Source of the DNA: an uncultured Bacteroidales bacterium
GTDB taxonomy: Bacteria; Bacteroidota; Bacteroidia; Bacteroidales; UBA932
DNA length: 64,000 bases
Direction: 5' to 3'
Assembly (NCBI GenBank): GCA_900316955.1
Contig: ONEX01000003.1
Span: 114,572 to 178,571 of the forward strand
The first letter of the stretch is position 1, and every line of letters starts with the position of its first letter. Positions 35,071-43,051 of this stretch are shown piece after piece. The position numbers and the translations under genes were made by a program. The notes under the pieces were generated by a model that made no database searches, was not told where the DNA came from, and worked only from the letters and a program-made list of their open reading frames with translations.

Positions 35071-36693
35071 TCAGAAGGACCATTGGGCGCGGAGGCTGAC
35101 TCCCTTGAAGGCAGGCTGCCAGCGGCAGACGCCGCCCGAACAGACCATTCCCTCCCGGGTGCGTCCGGCATTGAGGGAAACGTTCAGCGCGTTCCAGGAG
35201 TAACTGGCGCCGATGTTATAATAATGCACCTTCGTGCCGCCGTGATTGTACATGTCGCTGGCGGAAATGCTCCAGTGCGGGGCGAAGGACAGTTCCACAA
35301 GCCCGGCCATCCAGTCCCGCGTGAGTTCCTGCGAATACAGGTACTGGAGTTCCGTGCGAAGGGAGACCGTCCGGGAGAACCGGTACAGGGCGTCCAGAAC
35401 GAACACGTTCTGGGCGTCAGTCCGCTTGCCGTTGCCATGCGTGGGGGAATTCTCCTGGATGGACACGAAGAGGATGGTCTTCAGTTTCCGGCTCCAGGTG
35501 CGTTCCAGGTCGATGTTGATGTCCCGGTAGGCCAGGTAATGGACGTCCCGGTCCGGCAGGGCGAAGGGAAGCGCCTCGATCCAGGAGCCGCCCACGTGCA
35601 GTTTCATGCCGTATCTGCCGCCGAGCGCGGTGCCGCGGCGGAAGGTGTAATACAGGTCGCCCTGGAAGCCGGCTTCCCCGTCGGCATAGGTCACGTACGG
35701 GTTCAGTCCGGCGAGCATGTAGGTTTGCTGCATGCACAGGGACGGGAGATAATTCAGGGTATTGGCCGGGGACACGCTGGAGGCCGTCAGGAAGATGCGG
35801 TCCGTCATGTTCTCCAGGCGGCGGAACGTCACCGTCCCGGAGAAGGAGCCCGCGGCATAGTTCAGTTCCACGAGCTGGGCGTTTCCGCCCTTGAGCCGGT
35901 AAGCCTCCCGGGAATGGCGGAGATGCTCGGTATAGAAATCCTTTCCTTTGCCCACATATTCGCCCTTGAGGGAGAACCCGCCGTAGGAATACTGCAGCCG
36001 GCCGGACCAGGAAAGCCGCGAGGACGGGACGGAAAAGCCGCCGGCGGAAGCCAGGAAGGCGATGTTGTCCTCCACGCGGGTGGTGAACTTGTCCACGACG
36101 CTCCCCTCCACCACGATGGAGTGCTCCGACTCGCGGCCGAAGAGGGGCAACAGGTCCAGCGACAGGTCGCCGCCCACGAGGGCCGTTCCCCGCGTAGGCC
36201 AGAGGCCGTACTTGGGCAGGCCGCCGAGGAGTTTCAGCGTCAGCCCGCGGTTCGCGGTATGGAAGGCGAAGCGGCCGCCGGTGAGGGCGTTGTTCAGGCC
36301 CAGTTCCCGGTCCTCCCAGGTGCGGAGGAGCAGTCCGCTCCCCAATTGTTCGAAGAAGGAGCCGGCCGTCGCTTCGACGAGGCGGCCGTTCCAGGACAGA
36401 TACAGGCCCGTGAGGCCAGCGCCTTTCAGCTCGGCGGGGTAGCCAGCCAGGGCCTGCGGATACCATTCCGCCTGCAGTCCGGCCCCGAAGCCGCCGGCCG
36501 CATAGTCCAGCTTGAGATAGTTGTTGGAGCCCCAGGGGTGCTCGGGCGAGCCGATGACGGCATCCTCCAGATAGTAGATGGAGTTCGATTCCAGGCTGCC
36601 GGTCACGCTGCCGCGCTCCTGCGCGCCCAAAGCGGCAGGGACGAGGGCCGACAGGAGCAGGACAAGAAGCCTGCGGTTTACTTTCCGTAGCAT
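35071..36693 (-). CDS. DUF6029-like outer-membrane beta-barrel protein
   Basis: 540 residues with a signal peptide (cleavage near LGAQ) and no lipobox. The mature part is made of alternating aromatic/polar strands ('LQYSYGGFSLKGEYVGKG', 'VSLRTELQYLYSQELTRDW') and ends in 'LRAQWSF', a terminal Phe as in outer-membrane barrels. The assignment to DUF6029 is from recalled family appearance. Near the C-terminus 'VCSGGVC' offers a possible disulfide. The gene overlaps the TlpA-like gene by 16 nt, indicating tight co-expression with a thiol-redox protein. Confidence 0.72.
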   Translation of the reverse strand: MLRKVNRRLLVLLLSALVPAALGAQERGSVTGSLESNSIYYLEDAVIGSPEHPWGSNNYLKLDYAAGGFGAGLQAEWYPQALAGYPAELKGAGLTGLYLSWNGRLVEATAGSFFEQLGSGLLLRTWEDRELGLNNALTGGRFAFHTANRGLTLKLLGGLPKYGLWPTRGTALVGGDLSLDLLPLFGRESEHSIVVEGSVVDKFTTRVEDNIAFLASAGGFSVPSSRLSWSGRLQYSYGGFSLKGEYVGKGKDFYTEHLRHSREAYRLKGGNAQLVELNYAAGSFSGTVTFRRLENMTDRIFLTASSVSPANTLNYLPSLCMQQTYMLAGLNPYVTYADGEAGFQGDLYYTFRRGTALGGRYGMKLHVGGSWIEALPFALPDRDVHYLAYRDINIDLERTWSRKLKTILFVSIQENSPTHGNGKRTDAQNVFVLDALYRFSRTVSLRTELQYLYSQELTRDWMAGLVELSFAPHWSISASDMYNHGGTKVHYYNIGASYSWNALNVSLNAGRTREGMVCSGGVCRWQPAFKGVSLRAQWSF

Positions 36694-37169
36694 TTGCGGA
36701 CCTGATTCAGCAGCTCCTGCTCGTCACCCGGGCGGTAGCCGATATGGGTGTAGAAGAGTTTCCCTTCCTTGTCATACACGAACACCTGTGGCACGGAACT
36801 CACGTTCAGCGCGCGGCGGAGGTCCGCATTCACGTCGAACAGGGCGGTGATTCCCTCCCAGTCGCGCCCCTGCGCCATCGCGACGGCCCTTTTCTGGGAG
36901 CGGCTGTCGTCCATGGACACGGCGAAGATCCGGAGCGGGAAACCGCCGTCCCAGTCGGGCATTTCCTCGGAGAGGGTGTCCAACTCCTTCAGGCACGGCT
37001 TGCAGGTGGTCATCCAGATGCTCACCACGAAGGGAGTTTTATGGTCGATGAGGGAGGTTGTCGTGACGACCTTGCCGGCCCCATCCTGGAGGGACACGGC
37101 AGGAATTTGCTGTCCGAAGGCAACAAGGCCCGCGAAAGCGAGCAGAAAGCACACCACTAACTTTTTCAT
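36678..37169 (-). CDS. TlpA-like periplasmic thioredoxin
   Basis: 163 residues. Start at 37169 (MKKLVV), 5 nt after a promoter element; longer starts would overlap that element. Signal peptide ends near AFGQ. The redox motif is CKPC (56-59, 'IWMTTCKPCLKELD') and the cis-Pro loop is 'SSVPQVFVYDKEG', typical of TlpA/ResA thiol-disulfide reductases. First gene of a five-gene operon whose other members carry CxxC or paired Cys, suggesting it keeps those partners reduced or passes electrons to them. Confidence 0.85.
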   Translation of the reverse strand: MKKLVVCFLLAFAGLVAFGQQIPAVSLQDGAGKVVTTTSLIDHKTPFVVSIWMTTCKPCLKELDTLSEEMPDWDGGFPLRIFAVSMDDSRSQKRAVAMAQGRDWEGITALFDVNADLRRALNVSSVPQVFVYDKEGKLFYTHIGYRPGDEQELLNQVRKCYGK

Positions 37170-37174
37170 AGGCA

Positions 37175-37205
37175 CAAAGATACGGATTTCCATCTACAGA
37201 AACAA
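37175..37205 (-). promoter_or_regulatory. Promoter of the TlpA / DUF6029 / Omp28 operon
   Basis: Minus strand TTG (37203-37205), 20 nt, TATCTTTG (37175-37182), then 5 nt to the ATG at 37169. Near-leaderless arrangement. Confidence 0.72.
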
Positions 37206-38840
37206 CTATTTACGGCGGATCAGCGCGGCGGCGAAAAGGAGGACGAAAAGGAACACGCAGAGGCGTCCGACGATGTCTCCGGCGCGGACAAAGAAGGTCT
37301 CGCGGGAAGAGAGGTTCACCGTCCCGTGCAGCACGGCCGGCTCCCACCAGGCCGTCCGCTGGAGAATCCGGCCCTGCTGGTCGATGAAGGCCGATATGCC
37401 CGTATTGCCGCACCGGGCGATGTCCCGCCGCGTCTCGATGGCCCGCAGCCGGGCATAGTTCAGGTGCTGCCGATAGCCGGGCGTATCCCCCCACCAGGCG
37501 TCGTTCGTGATGATGGTCAGGAGCTTGGCGCCCGCGCGCACGTAGGAAGCGCAGTGCTCCCCGTACACGGATTCGTAGCAGACGGCGCACCCGACGGGCA
37601 CTTCCTGCCGGAACAGCAGGTTGGAAACCGCAGGCTGACCGACGCAGCGCCCGGCCACACCACCGAGGAGTTTGTCGTCGATGGGTCCCAGCACCTTCAC
37701 ATAGGGCAGCATTTCCACGCCGGGCACGAGCTTGGACTTCTGGTACAGGCTGTAACGGCCCGTCGAATCCACGATCAGCGCCGAATTATGCGTCTCGTAC
37801 CAGGCGCCGTCGCCCATCTTCCGCGCATTCGCGGAAGGGCGGGCCATCTGCTCGTACCGCGTCCACGAGGACGCCCCGAACAGGATTTCCGCGCCCGGAT
37901 TCGCGCGGAGGAAGGAAACGAAACGCCGGAAAGTCCGGCTGGAAGGCACGTCATTGCAAAGGATATCCGAAGTGAAAGTCTCGGGCGCGAGCAGCAGCAC
38001 GGTCGAGGAATCGTCCGGGCGCTCTTTCCGATCCTCCTTCAGCCCGCGGGCGAACAGGTCCAGGAGCACGGCGTTCTGCTGGTCCTGCGTCATGGACTGG
38101 AACTTATGGTACGGGTCGAAGTTCGGCTGCGCGATCACCACCGGCACGGTCCCCTCGGAAACCTCCTGATACCGGCTCCCGATCACCAGGGAGCAGACCA
38201 TCGGTCCGAAAAGGGCCAGGAGGGTACCGGCCACCGCCGCGACGCGGGCTTTCCCGTTCCACCGCGAAGCGAACCGTCCGTCGGAAAACGCCACCATGAG
38301 CCCGAACACCGACAGGGACGAAGCCCACACCCACAGCGAGCCGCCGAGGGTTCCCGTGAACTCATACCACTGCACGAGGGATGGCGTCGCGGCGAAGGCA
38401 TTCCCCAGTACCAGCCACGGCCATGAAATCTCCGCGACGGTGAGATAATACTTCTCCCAGGCAATCCAGGCCGCCGCCAGGAACAGATACGGCAGCGCGC
38501 CACCGCGGCCACCGCGGCGGAATCGCCGCTTCACCCAGCGGAACAGGCCGAATACCAGCGACATCTGCAAGGCATTGGCCAGTACGGCGAATATCCCGCC
38601 TCCGACCGTGGCGTTGCACACCCAGAACGTGGTCACCGCGTTCCACGCGACGAACGTCCCGTAGTGCCACCACCAGAAATGCTTCCGGCCCTCCGCATCC
38701 GCCACCCGTTCCATGCAAAGCAGCGGTACGAAGCCCGGGAGCGCCATCCAGCCGCACCCTCCCGCCAGGAAAGGCACGCTCATCAGCAGCACGAAAGCCG
38801 CCGCCAGGCACAACAGCAAGACTGTCCGGTTCTTCTTCAT
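37206..38840 (-). CDS. lnt: Apolipoprotein N-acyltransferase
   Basis: Adds the third acyl chain to lipoproteins in the inner membrane, 544 residues. Several N-terminal membrane helices (about the first 200 residues) precede a nitrilase-like domain with Glu in 'LLAPETFTSD', Lys in 'YQKSKLVPGVEMLPY' and nucleophile Cys in 'GCAVCYESVYG'. The start MKKNRT at 38840 is preferred over a Met at 38849, which would fall inside the -7 element. Its product matters for the many lipoproteins encoded here. A C-terminal helix is present. Confidence 0.92.
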   Translation of the reverse strand: MKKNRTVLLLCLAAAFVLLMSVPFLAGGCGWMALPGFVPLLCMERVADAEGRKHFWWWHYGTFVAWNAVTTFWVCNATVGGGIFAVLANALQMSLVFGLFRWVKRRFRRGGRGGALPYLFLAAAWIAWEKYYLTVAEISWPWLVLGNAFAATPSLVQWYEFTGTLGGSLWVWASSLSVFGLMVAFSDGRFASRWNGKARVAAVAGTLLALFGPMVCSLVIGSRYQEVSEGTVPVVIAQPNFDPYHKFQSMTQDQQNAVLLDLFARGLKEDRKERPDDSSTVLLLAPETFTSDILCNDVPSSRTFRRFVSFLRANPGAEILFGASSWTRYEQMARPSANARKMGDGAWYETHNSALIVDSTGRYSLYQKSKLVPGVEMLPYVKVLGPIDDKLLGGVAGRCVGQPAVSNLLFRQEVPVGCAVCYESVYGEHCASYVRAGAKLLTIITNDAWWGDTPGYRQHLNYARLRAIETRRDIARCGNTGISAFIDQQGRILQRTAWWEPAVLHGTVNLSSRETFFVRAGDIVGRLCVFLFVLLFAAALIRRK

Positions 38841-38846
38841 AACCGA

Positions 38847-38877
38847 CAAAGTTACTCCCTTTCCGCCGGATTTGCAA
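38847..38877 (-). promoter_or_regulatory. Promoter of lnt
   Basis: Minus strand TTG (38875-38877), 20 nt, TAACTTTG (38847-38854), then 6 nt to the ATG at 38840. Decides the start codon of lnt. Confidence 0.72.
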
Positions 38878-38889
38878 GGGAGGGGCGGC

Positions 38890-40503
38890 TCATCGGATGA
38901 GGTCGAGATACAGCTTGGCCCTAGCGGGGGACAGCCGCCGGATCCTGGTCACCAGCCGGTTTTTCCAGTCGTGGATCGTCCGGTCCTTTCCGACCCCCAT
39001 CAGCGTGGCGATCAACGGGGCGTCATAGCCGATGACCAGATAGCAGAAGAGCCGGATGTCCTTTTCGCCCAGGGAGGGAATGTCCTTCTTCAAGGAGGCG
39101 ATCGGATGCCCCAGATGGTCCTCGATATAATCCTGGAGACGCTGGAAACCCTTGCTGTCGCCGTCGATATCCTTGAGCGCTTCGCAGACTCTCCGGTAGA
39201 GGACCGCTTCCGTCTTCACCTGCGTCTCGGCGAACTGCTTGTCCTCGAACAGCCGCCCCAGCCGCCGGTACCCGTCCCGGAACATGGCCAGGTAATCCGA
39301 ACGGATCTCCTCCAGGGTCGCCTCCCGGTTCCGGGCCGTCCGCTTCAGCGATTCGATCTTGTTGATGTGCCGATGCTCCGCTTCGGCCAGGCGCTTGGTC
39401 ATCCGCTCCGATTCTTCCAGCGCCTGCCGGACCGTGTCCAGCCGCTCCCGCGAATCCTGCCAGAAGACAAAACCCATCAGGGCGAACAGGATGACGGTCA
39501 GGAGGGCGACTACCCGGACCATCATCTTCCTCTCCCGTTCGTGCGCAACCACCAACCGTTCGCTTTCCGCGACCGCTTCCTGATAATCCCGCTGTGCCCG
39601 GCTGACCGCCTCGGAGGCCTGGATGCGCAGCATCGAATCCTGCCGGACCGCGCTGCGCTCCAACAGGCGCAGCGCTTTGATCGTATCACCCTCCAGGCGA
39701 TAGCGGTTGTACTGCCGGTATTCCAGCTGGAGCAACCCCTCCGGATGAAGACGGGCCAGGCTGTCCCACAGCCGGATGGCGCGGTCTTTCTGCCCGGTCA
39801 GATACCAGGCATAGCCCAGATCGCTCAGTTTGTCGTCCCACAAAGGCTGCCCCGCCTGCTCGGCCTCCTGCAGATACCGGGCGGCCAGTTCCGGATCCTT
39901 GGAAGGAGCATTCAGCAGGTAAGAGGCATAGACCGTCATCCCGATTCCGCACAGCTCCCGGCTCCGGAGGCAGACCGGTAGGCATTCCTGCAGCAGCGTC
40001 TCCGCCCGGGTCCATTTCCGGGCGTTCAGATAGGCGGCCGCCAGCCGCAAGGCCACCTCCGCCCGATACAGGGAATCCTCCTCCGCATCGAAGGCCAGCC
40101 ACGCCTTCCGCAAGTGGATCGTGTCCTCGCGGATGTTGAATGTCTGGTTATATGTATCCGCCATGGCGCGGCAGACCAGGCCTTCCAGATGCCGGTCTCC
40201 CGAGATCCGCGCCTGCTCCAACGCTTTCTCGAAGGATACGATGGCCTTGTCATACTCGTCCCGATAATAGGTGATCAGCCCCCAATGGTACCAGAGCCTT
40301 CCCTTCGTCGAGGCATCCCCCTTCGAGGGGAACCAGGCCAGGGCGGGTTCCAGCAATTCCGCATCGATGGTATCGACGCCGGACTCATAGAGCCGGATGA
40401 CCGTGTCCAGGGACGCATACGCCTTTCTCCGCTGGGTTTCGCGCCCACGGCAGCAAACCAGCAGCAAAAGCAAGAAGATCAAGACAGGGATCCTGGGTTT
40501 CAT
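38890..40503 (-). CDS. Membrane TPR protein with C-terminal LuxR-like HTH
   Basis: 537 residues from 40503 (MKPRIP). A signal-like N-terminus ('LLLLLVCC') leads to a TPR-rich region (about 25-290, e.g. 'YDKAIVSFEKALEQARISGD'), one membrane helix (about residues 325-345), a coiled coil and a C-terminal helix-turn-helix-like segment ('KDIRLFCYLVIGYDAPLIAT'). This is the layout of Bacteroidetes TPR transcriptional regulators that span the inner membrane. Targets are unknown; no PUL is adjacent. It is preceded by an unusually long, structured leader. Confidence 0.78.
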   Translation of the reverse strand: MKPRIPVLIFLLLLLVCCRGRETQRRKAYASLDTVIRLYESGVDTIDAELLEPALAWFPSKGDASTKGRLWYHWGLITYYRDEYDKAIVSFEKALEQARISGDRHLEGLVCRAMADTYNQTFNIREDTIHLRKAWLAFDAEEDSLYRAEVALRLAAAYLNARKWTRAETLLQECLPVCLRSRELCGIGMTVYASYLLNAPSKDPELAARYLQEAEQAGQPLWDDKLSDLGYAWYLTGQKDRAIRLWDSLARLHPEGLLQLEYRQYNRYRLEGDTIKALRLLERSAVRQDSMLRIQASEAVSRAQRDYQEAVAESERLVVAHERERKMMVRVVALLTVILFALMGFVFWQDSRERLDTVRQALEESERMTKRLAEAEHRHINKIESLKRTARNREATLEEIRSDYLAMFRDGYRRLGRLFEDKQFAETQVKTEAVLYRRVCEALKDIDGDSKGFQRLQDYIEDHLGHPIASLKKDIPSLGEKDIRLFCYLVIGYDAPLIATLMGVGKDRTIHDWKNRLVTRIRRLSPARAKLYLDLIR

Positions 40504-40510
40504 CGTGTAC

Positions 40511-40681
40511 TCTCTTTGGCAAGAGAGCACAGTAACCAGCATCTAGGGGCGGCACCGGACATGGGACCGCGCAGAAAATGAGGCTGCTGTGCTCAAGCAC
40601 ATAGCCTCCTGAATACTTCCTGTTTCCTTTTATCCCTAAAGAAACTGTCCGGTTTTCCCCATGCAGGAATCTGACAGGAAG
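40511..40681 (-). promoter_or_regulatory. Structured 5' leader of the TPR regulator
   Basis: Three stems lie between the -7 element at 40700 and the ATG at 40503: TCTCTT/AAGAGA (40511-40526, ending 7 nt before the start codon), AGGCT..TGTGCT/AGCACA..AGCCT (40581-40607), and a longer-range CTTCCTGT/ACAGGAAG (40616-40623 / 40674-40681). The leader is about 190 nt, long for this window. Control of translation is inference. The remainder of the 547-nt gap 40504-41050 is AT-rich and holds only the two divergent promoters. Confidence 0.45.
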
Positions 40682-40699
40682 CAATCGATTTCTATGTTA

Positions 40700-40707
40700 C
40701 AAATATA
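40700..40707 (-). promoter_or_regulatory. -7 element (TATATTTG) for the TPR regulator
   Basis: Minus-strand TATATTTG about 190 nt upstream of the start at 40503. No -33 match at the usual distance. Confidence 0.5.
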
Positions 40708-41014
40708 AACATTTTCTTCCGAAAAACATTTCTCGCCGCAAAACTAAAAGCTTCGTCCCGATCGTCCAAACAAAACGCGGCCCAGAATCTCGCATTATAA
40801 AATGCACTCTTTCAATGACTTATACAAAAACAACGCATTTTCTTCAGCGTCCTCCTTGTCCCTTGTTTCGGCATTGCACGACACTATATGCGGCATTTTT
40901 CAATGTTTCCAACGTGCGAGAAAAAGAGCATGTTTATTCCGGACATCCTGGCGCAAAGCATCGCCCCCGGCCGGCGAAACCCCGGAACTTGATAGCTTTT
41001 CGGAGAATAATTTA

Positions 41015-41022
41015 TATCTTTG
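41015..41022 (+). promoter_or_regulatory. -7 element (TATCTTTG) for the PASTA / pseudouridine synthase operon
   Basis: TATCTTTG 28 nt before the ATG at 41051; a TTG at 40989-40991 is 23 nt upstream, slightly long. It rules out in-frame starts farther upstream. Confidence 0.6.
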
Positions 41023-41050
41023 TAAGTTGACAAGCAGAAAGCATTTTGCC

Positions 41051-41863
41051 ATGGCAAAGAAAGATAGCAAGAACAAGATAGAGGCCAAGGCCAAGGGGAT
41101 TCTGGGCAACTGGATCGTGCGGAATCTCCTCCTGGCGGCCCTCCTGATCGTGGGGCTGCTCCTCGTGGCGCAGGTGGGGCTGGGCCTCGTGACGCGGCAT
41201 AACCGGACGGTGACCGTTCCTGACTTCACGAACATGACCGTCGCGGAGGCGCACGAAGTGGCCCGCGCGGGCCATGTGGGTGTGAAGGTGACGGATTCCG
41301 TCTTCGTGCGGAGGCTGGGCGCCGGCGTCGTATATCGGCAGCAGCCCAAGGCCGGGGCCACGGTGAAGAAAGGACGCAGCATCTTCCTGACCATCAATTC
41401 CATCGTCCCCCGGAAGGTGGTCATGCCCAACCTGATCGGCTATTCGCTGAACGAGGCGCGCGCGGAACTGAACAACCGCGGCCTGTCGCTCGGAAAGCTC
41501 TCCTATACGCAGGACATCGCCACGAACAACGTCCTCCGGCAGACGGTCCGGGGACGGAACGTGCGCGCCGGCGACCTCGTGGTCAGCGGGTCCGACGTGG
41601 ACCTGACCCTGGGCCTGTCCAGCGACGAACGCCCGACGGTGGTGCCGCGCGTGATCGGCCAGAAGTATATCAGCGCCGTGGACGCCCTGCATGACCGGTA
41701 CCTGAACGTGGGCCGTGTCCGCTTCGACAGCGGCATCCGCACCTACGCCGATTCCGTCAACGCCGTCGTGTACCAGCAGGACGGCCTGGGCCAGACCCGC
41801 ACCTACGGGTCGTCCATCAACCTGTACCTGACCCTCGACCCCGAGAAGATCCCCGCCGAATAA
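41051..41863 (+). CDS. PASTA domain membrane protein
   Basis: 270 residues: a basic cytoplasmic N-terminus, one membrane helix (about 26-46, 'NLLLAALLIVGLLLVAQ'), then three PASTA repeats outside the membrane (about 50-118, 119-190, 195-265; e.g. 'VPDFTNMTVAEAHEVARA', 'MPNLIGYSLNEARAEL'). PASTA domains bind peptidoglycan or act in cell-wall sensing, but no kinase or penicillin-binding domain is attached. It is translationally coupled with the RluA-type gene (TAATG overlap), a pairing usual in Bacteroidetes. Confidence 0.92.
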   Translation: MAKKDSKNKIEAKAKGILGNWIVRNLLLAALLIVGLLLVAQVGLGLVTRHNRTVTVPDFTNMTVAEAHEVARAGHVGVKVTDSVFVRRLGAGVVYRQQPKAGATVKKGRSIFLTINSIVPRKVVMPNLIGYSLNEARAELNNRGLSLGKLSYTQDIATNNVLRQTVRGRNVRAGDLVVSGSDVDLTLGLSSDERPTVVPRVIGQKYISAVDALHDRYLNVGRVRFDSGIRTYADSVNAVVYQQDGLGQTRTYGSSINLYLTLDPEKIPAE

Positions 41864-42912
41864 TGTCCCTCCTCGACGACGAGACCCTTCTCCCGCAGGA
41901 GGACGAACAGGAGATGTTCGAGCATTTCCGCCTGGTGGCCGACAAAGGCCAGGCGCCGCTGCGCGTGGACAAGTTCATCACCACGCACCAGGAGGACACC
42001 TCCCGCAACCGCGTCCAGCAGGCCATCAAGCTGGGCTATGTCCTCGTGAACGACAAGCCCGCGAAGGCCAACACCATCATCCGCCCCTGCGACGTCATCA
42101 AGTTCGTGATGCCGTACCAGCGGCGCGGCGTGGAAATCCTGCCGGAGAACATTCCCTTGGACATCGCCTACGAGGATGACGACGTGCTCGTCATCAACAA
42201 GCCCGCCGGGATGGTGGTCCATCCCGGGCACGGGAACTACACCGGGACGCTCGTGAACGCGCTGGCCTACTACCTGGGCATCTCCCAGGGGCCCGACGGC
42301 GAGGACGAGCGTCTCGGCGTGCTCGTGCACCGCATCGACAAGGATACGAGCGGCCTGCTGGTGGTCGCCAAGAACCCGCAGGCGCAGGCCCATCTCGCGG
42401 ACCAGTTCTTCGTCCATTCCATCGACCGCGTCTACACCGCCGTCGTCTGGGGCAACATCGCCGAGGACGAGGGCACCATCTCCGGCACCATCGGCCGGGA
42501 CCCGAACGACCGGCTCCGCTTCCGCGTGTACGACGATCCGGAGAAAGGGAAATGGGCCGTGACCCACTGGAAAGTGCTGGAGCGCTACGGCTTCATCACC
42601 GTCGTGGAATGCCGGCTGGAGACCGGACGCACGCACCAGATCCGCGTCCACATGTCCTCCATCGGCCATCCCCTCTTCAACGACGAACGTTACGGCGGTT
42701 CCGAGATCCGCCAGGGCACTATCTACACCAAATACCGCCAGTTTATCCAGAACTGCTTCGCGATCTGCCCCCGGCAGGCCCTACATGCCCGCACCCTGGG
42801 CTTCACCCATCCCCGCACCGGCGAACGCATCTTTCTCGAGGCTCCCCTGCCCGAGGACATGACCGCATTGATTGCCAAATGGCGCAACTATGTGGCTGGG
42901 CTGAATTCGTAA
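41863..42912 (+). CDS. RluA-family pseudouridine synthase (RluD-like)
   Basis: 349 residues. An S4-like N-terminal domain ('LRVDKFITTHQEDTSRNRVQ', about 28-85) and a catalytic domain with the active-site Asp in 'HRIDKDTSGLLVVAKN' and 'GRTHQIRVHMSSIGHPL'. Modifies uridines of 23S rRNA in the RluD manner; exact target positions are not deducible. Its start overlaps the PASTA gene stop by one base. Confidence 0.94.
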   Translation: MSLLDDETLLPQEDEQEMFEHFRLVADKGQAPLRVDKFITTHQEDTSRNRVQQAIKLGYVLVNDKPAKANTIIRPCDVIKFVMPYQRRGVEILPENIPLDIAYEDDDVLVINKPAGMVVHPGHGNYTGTLVNALAYYLGISQGPDGEDERLGVLVHRIDKDTSGLLVVAKNPQAQAHLADQFFVHSIDRVYTAVVWGNIAEDEGTISGTIGRDPNDRLRFRVYDDPEKGKWAVTHWKVLERYGFITVVECRLETGRTHQIRVHMSSIGHPLFNDERYGGSEIRQGTIYTKYRQFIQNCFAICPRQALHARTLGFTHPRTGERIFLEAPLPEDMTALIAKWRNYVAGLNS

Positions 42913-42940
42913 CTTCTTGACAAACAAACAGATAAAAGTA

Positions 42941-42968
42941 GAGAGGTGCACCTGACGGTGCACCTCTC
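42941..42968. terminator. Bidirectional terminator between the pseudouridine synthase and TonB-linked genes
   Basis: Perfect 12-bp stem (42941-42952 / 42957-42968) with TGAC loop, between converging genes. Confidence 0.78.
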
Positions 42969-43012
42969 CGGTATTATTGTATTGTGAATCAGCGAGTTAG
43001 ATTCTGGGTCAT

Positions 43013-43029
43013 CCTTCGACAAGCTCAGG
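43013..43029. repeat. Dispersed-type motif CCTTCGACAAGCTCAGG
   Basis: A 17-nt word in the intergenic region 22 nt downstream (on the minus strand) of the stop at 43052. Variants of this partly palindromic sequence are, to my knowledge, frequent extragenic repeats in many bacterial genomes. Only one copy is seen in this window, so its repeat nature here is inference. Confidence 0.4.
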
Positions 43030-43051
43030 AATCGCCCGGAATGAGGGGCTG

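Noticed and set aside
40802-41050. In-frame extension of the PASTA protein upstream of 41051
   Set aside because: The -7 element at 41015-41022 would fall inside the coding region, and the extension has no recognisable homology or signal.
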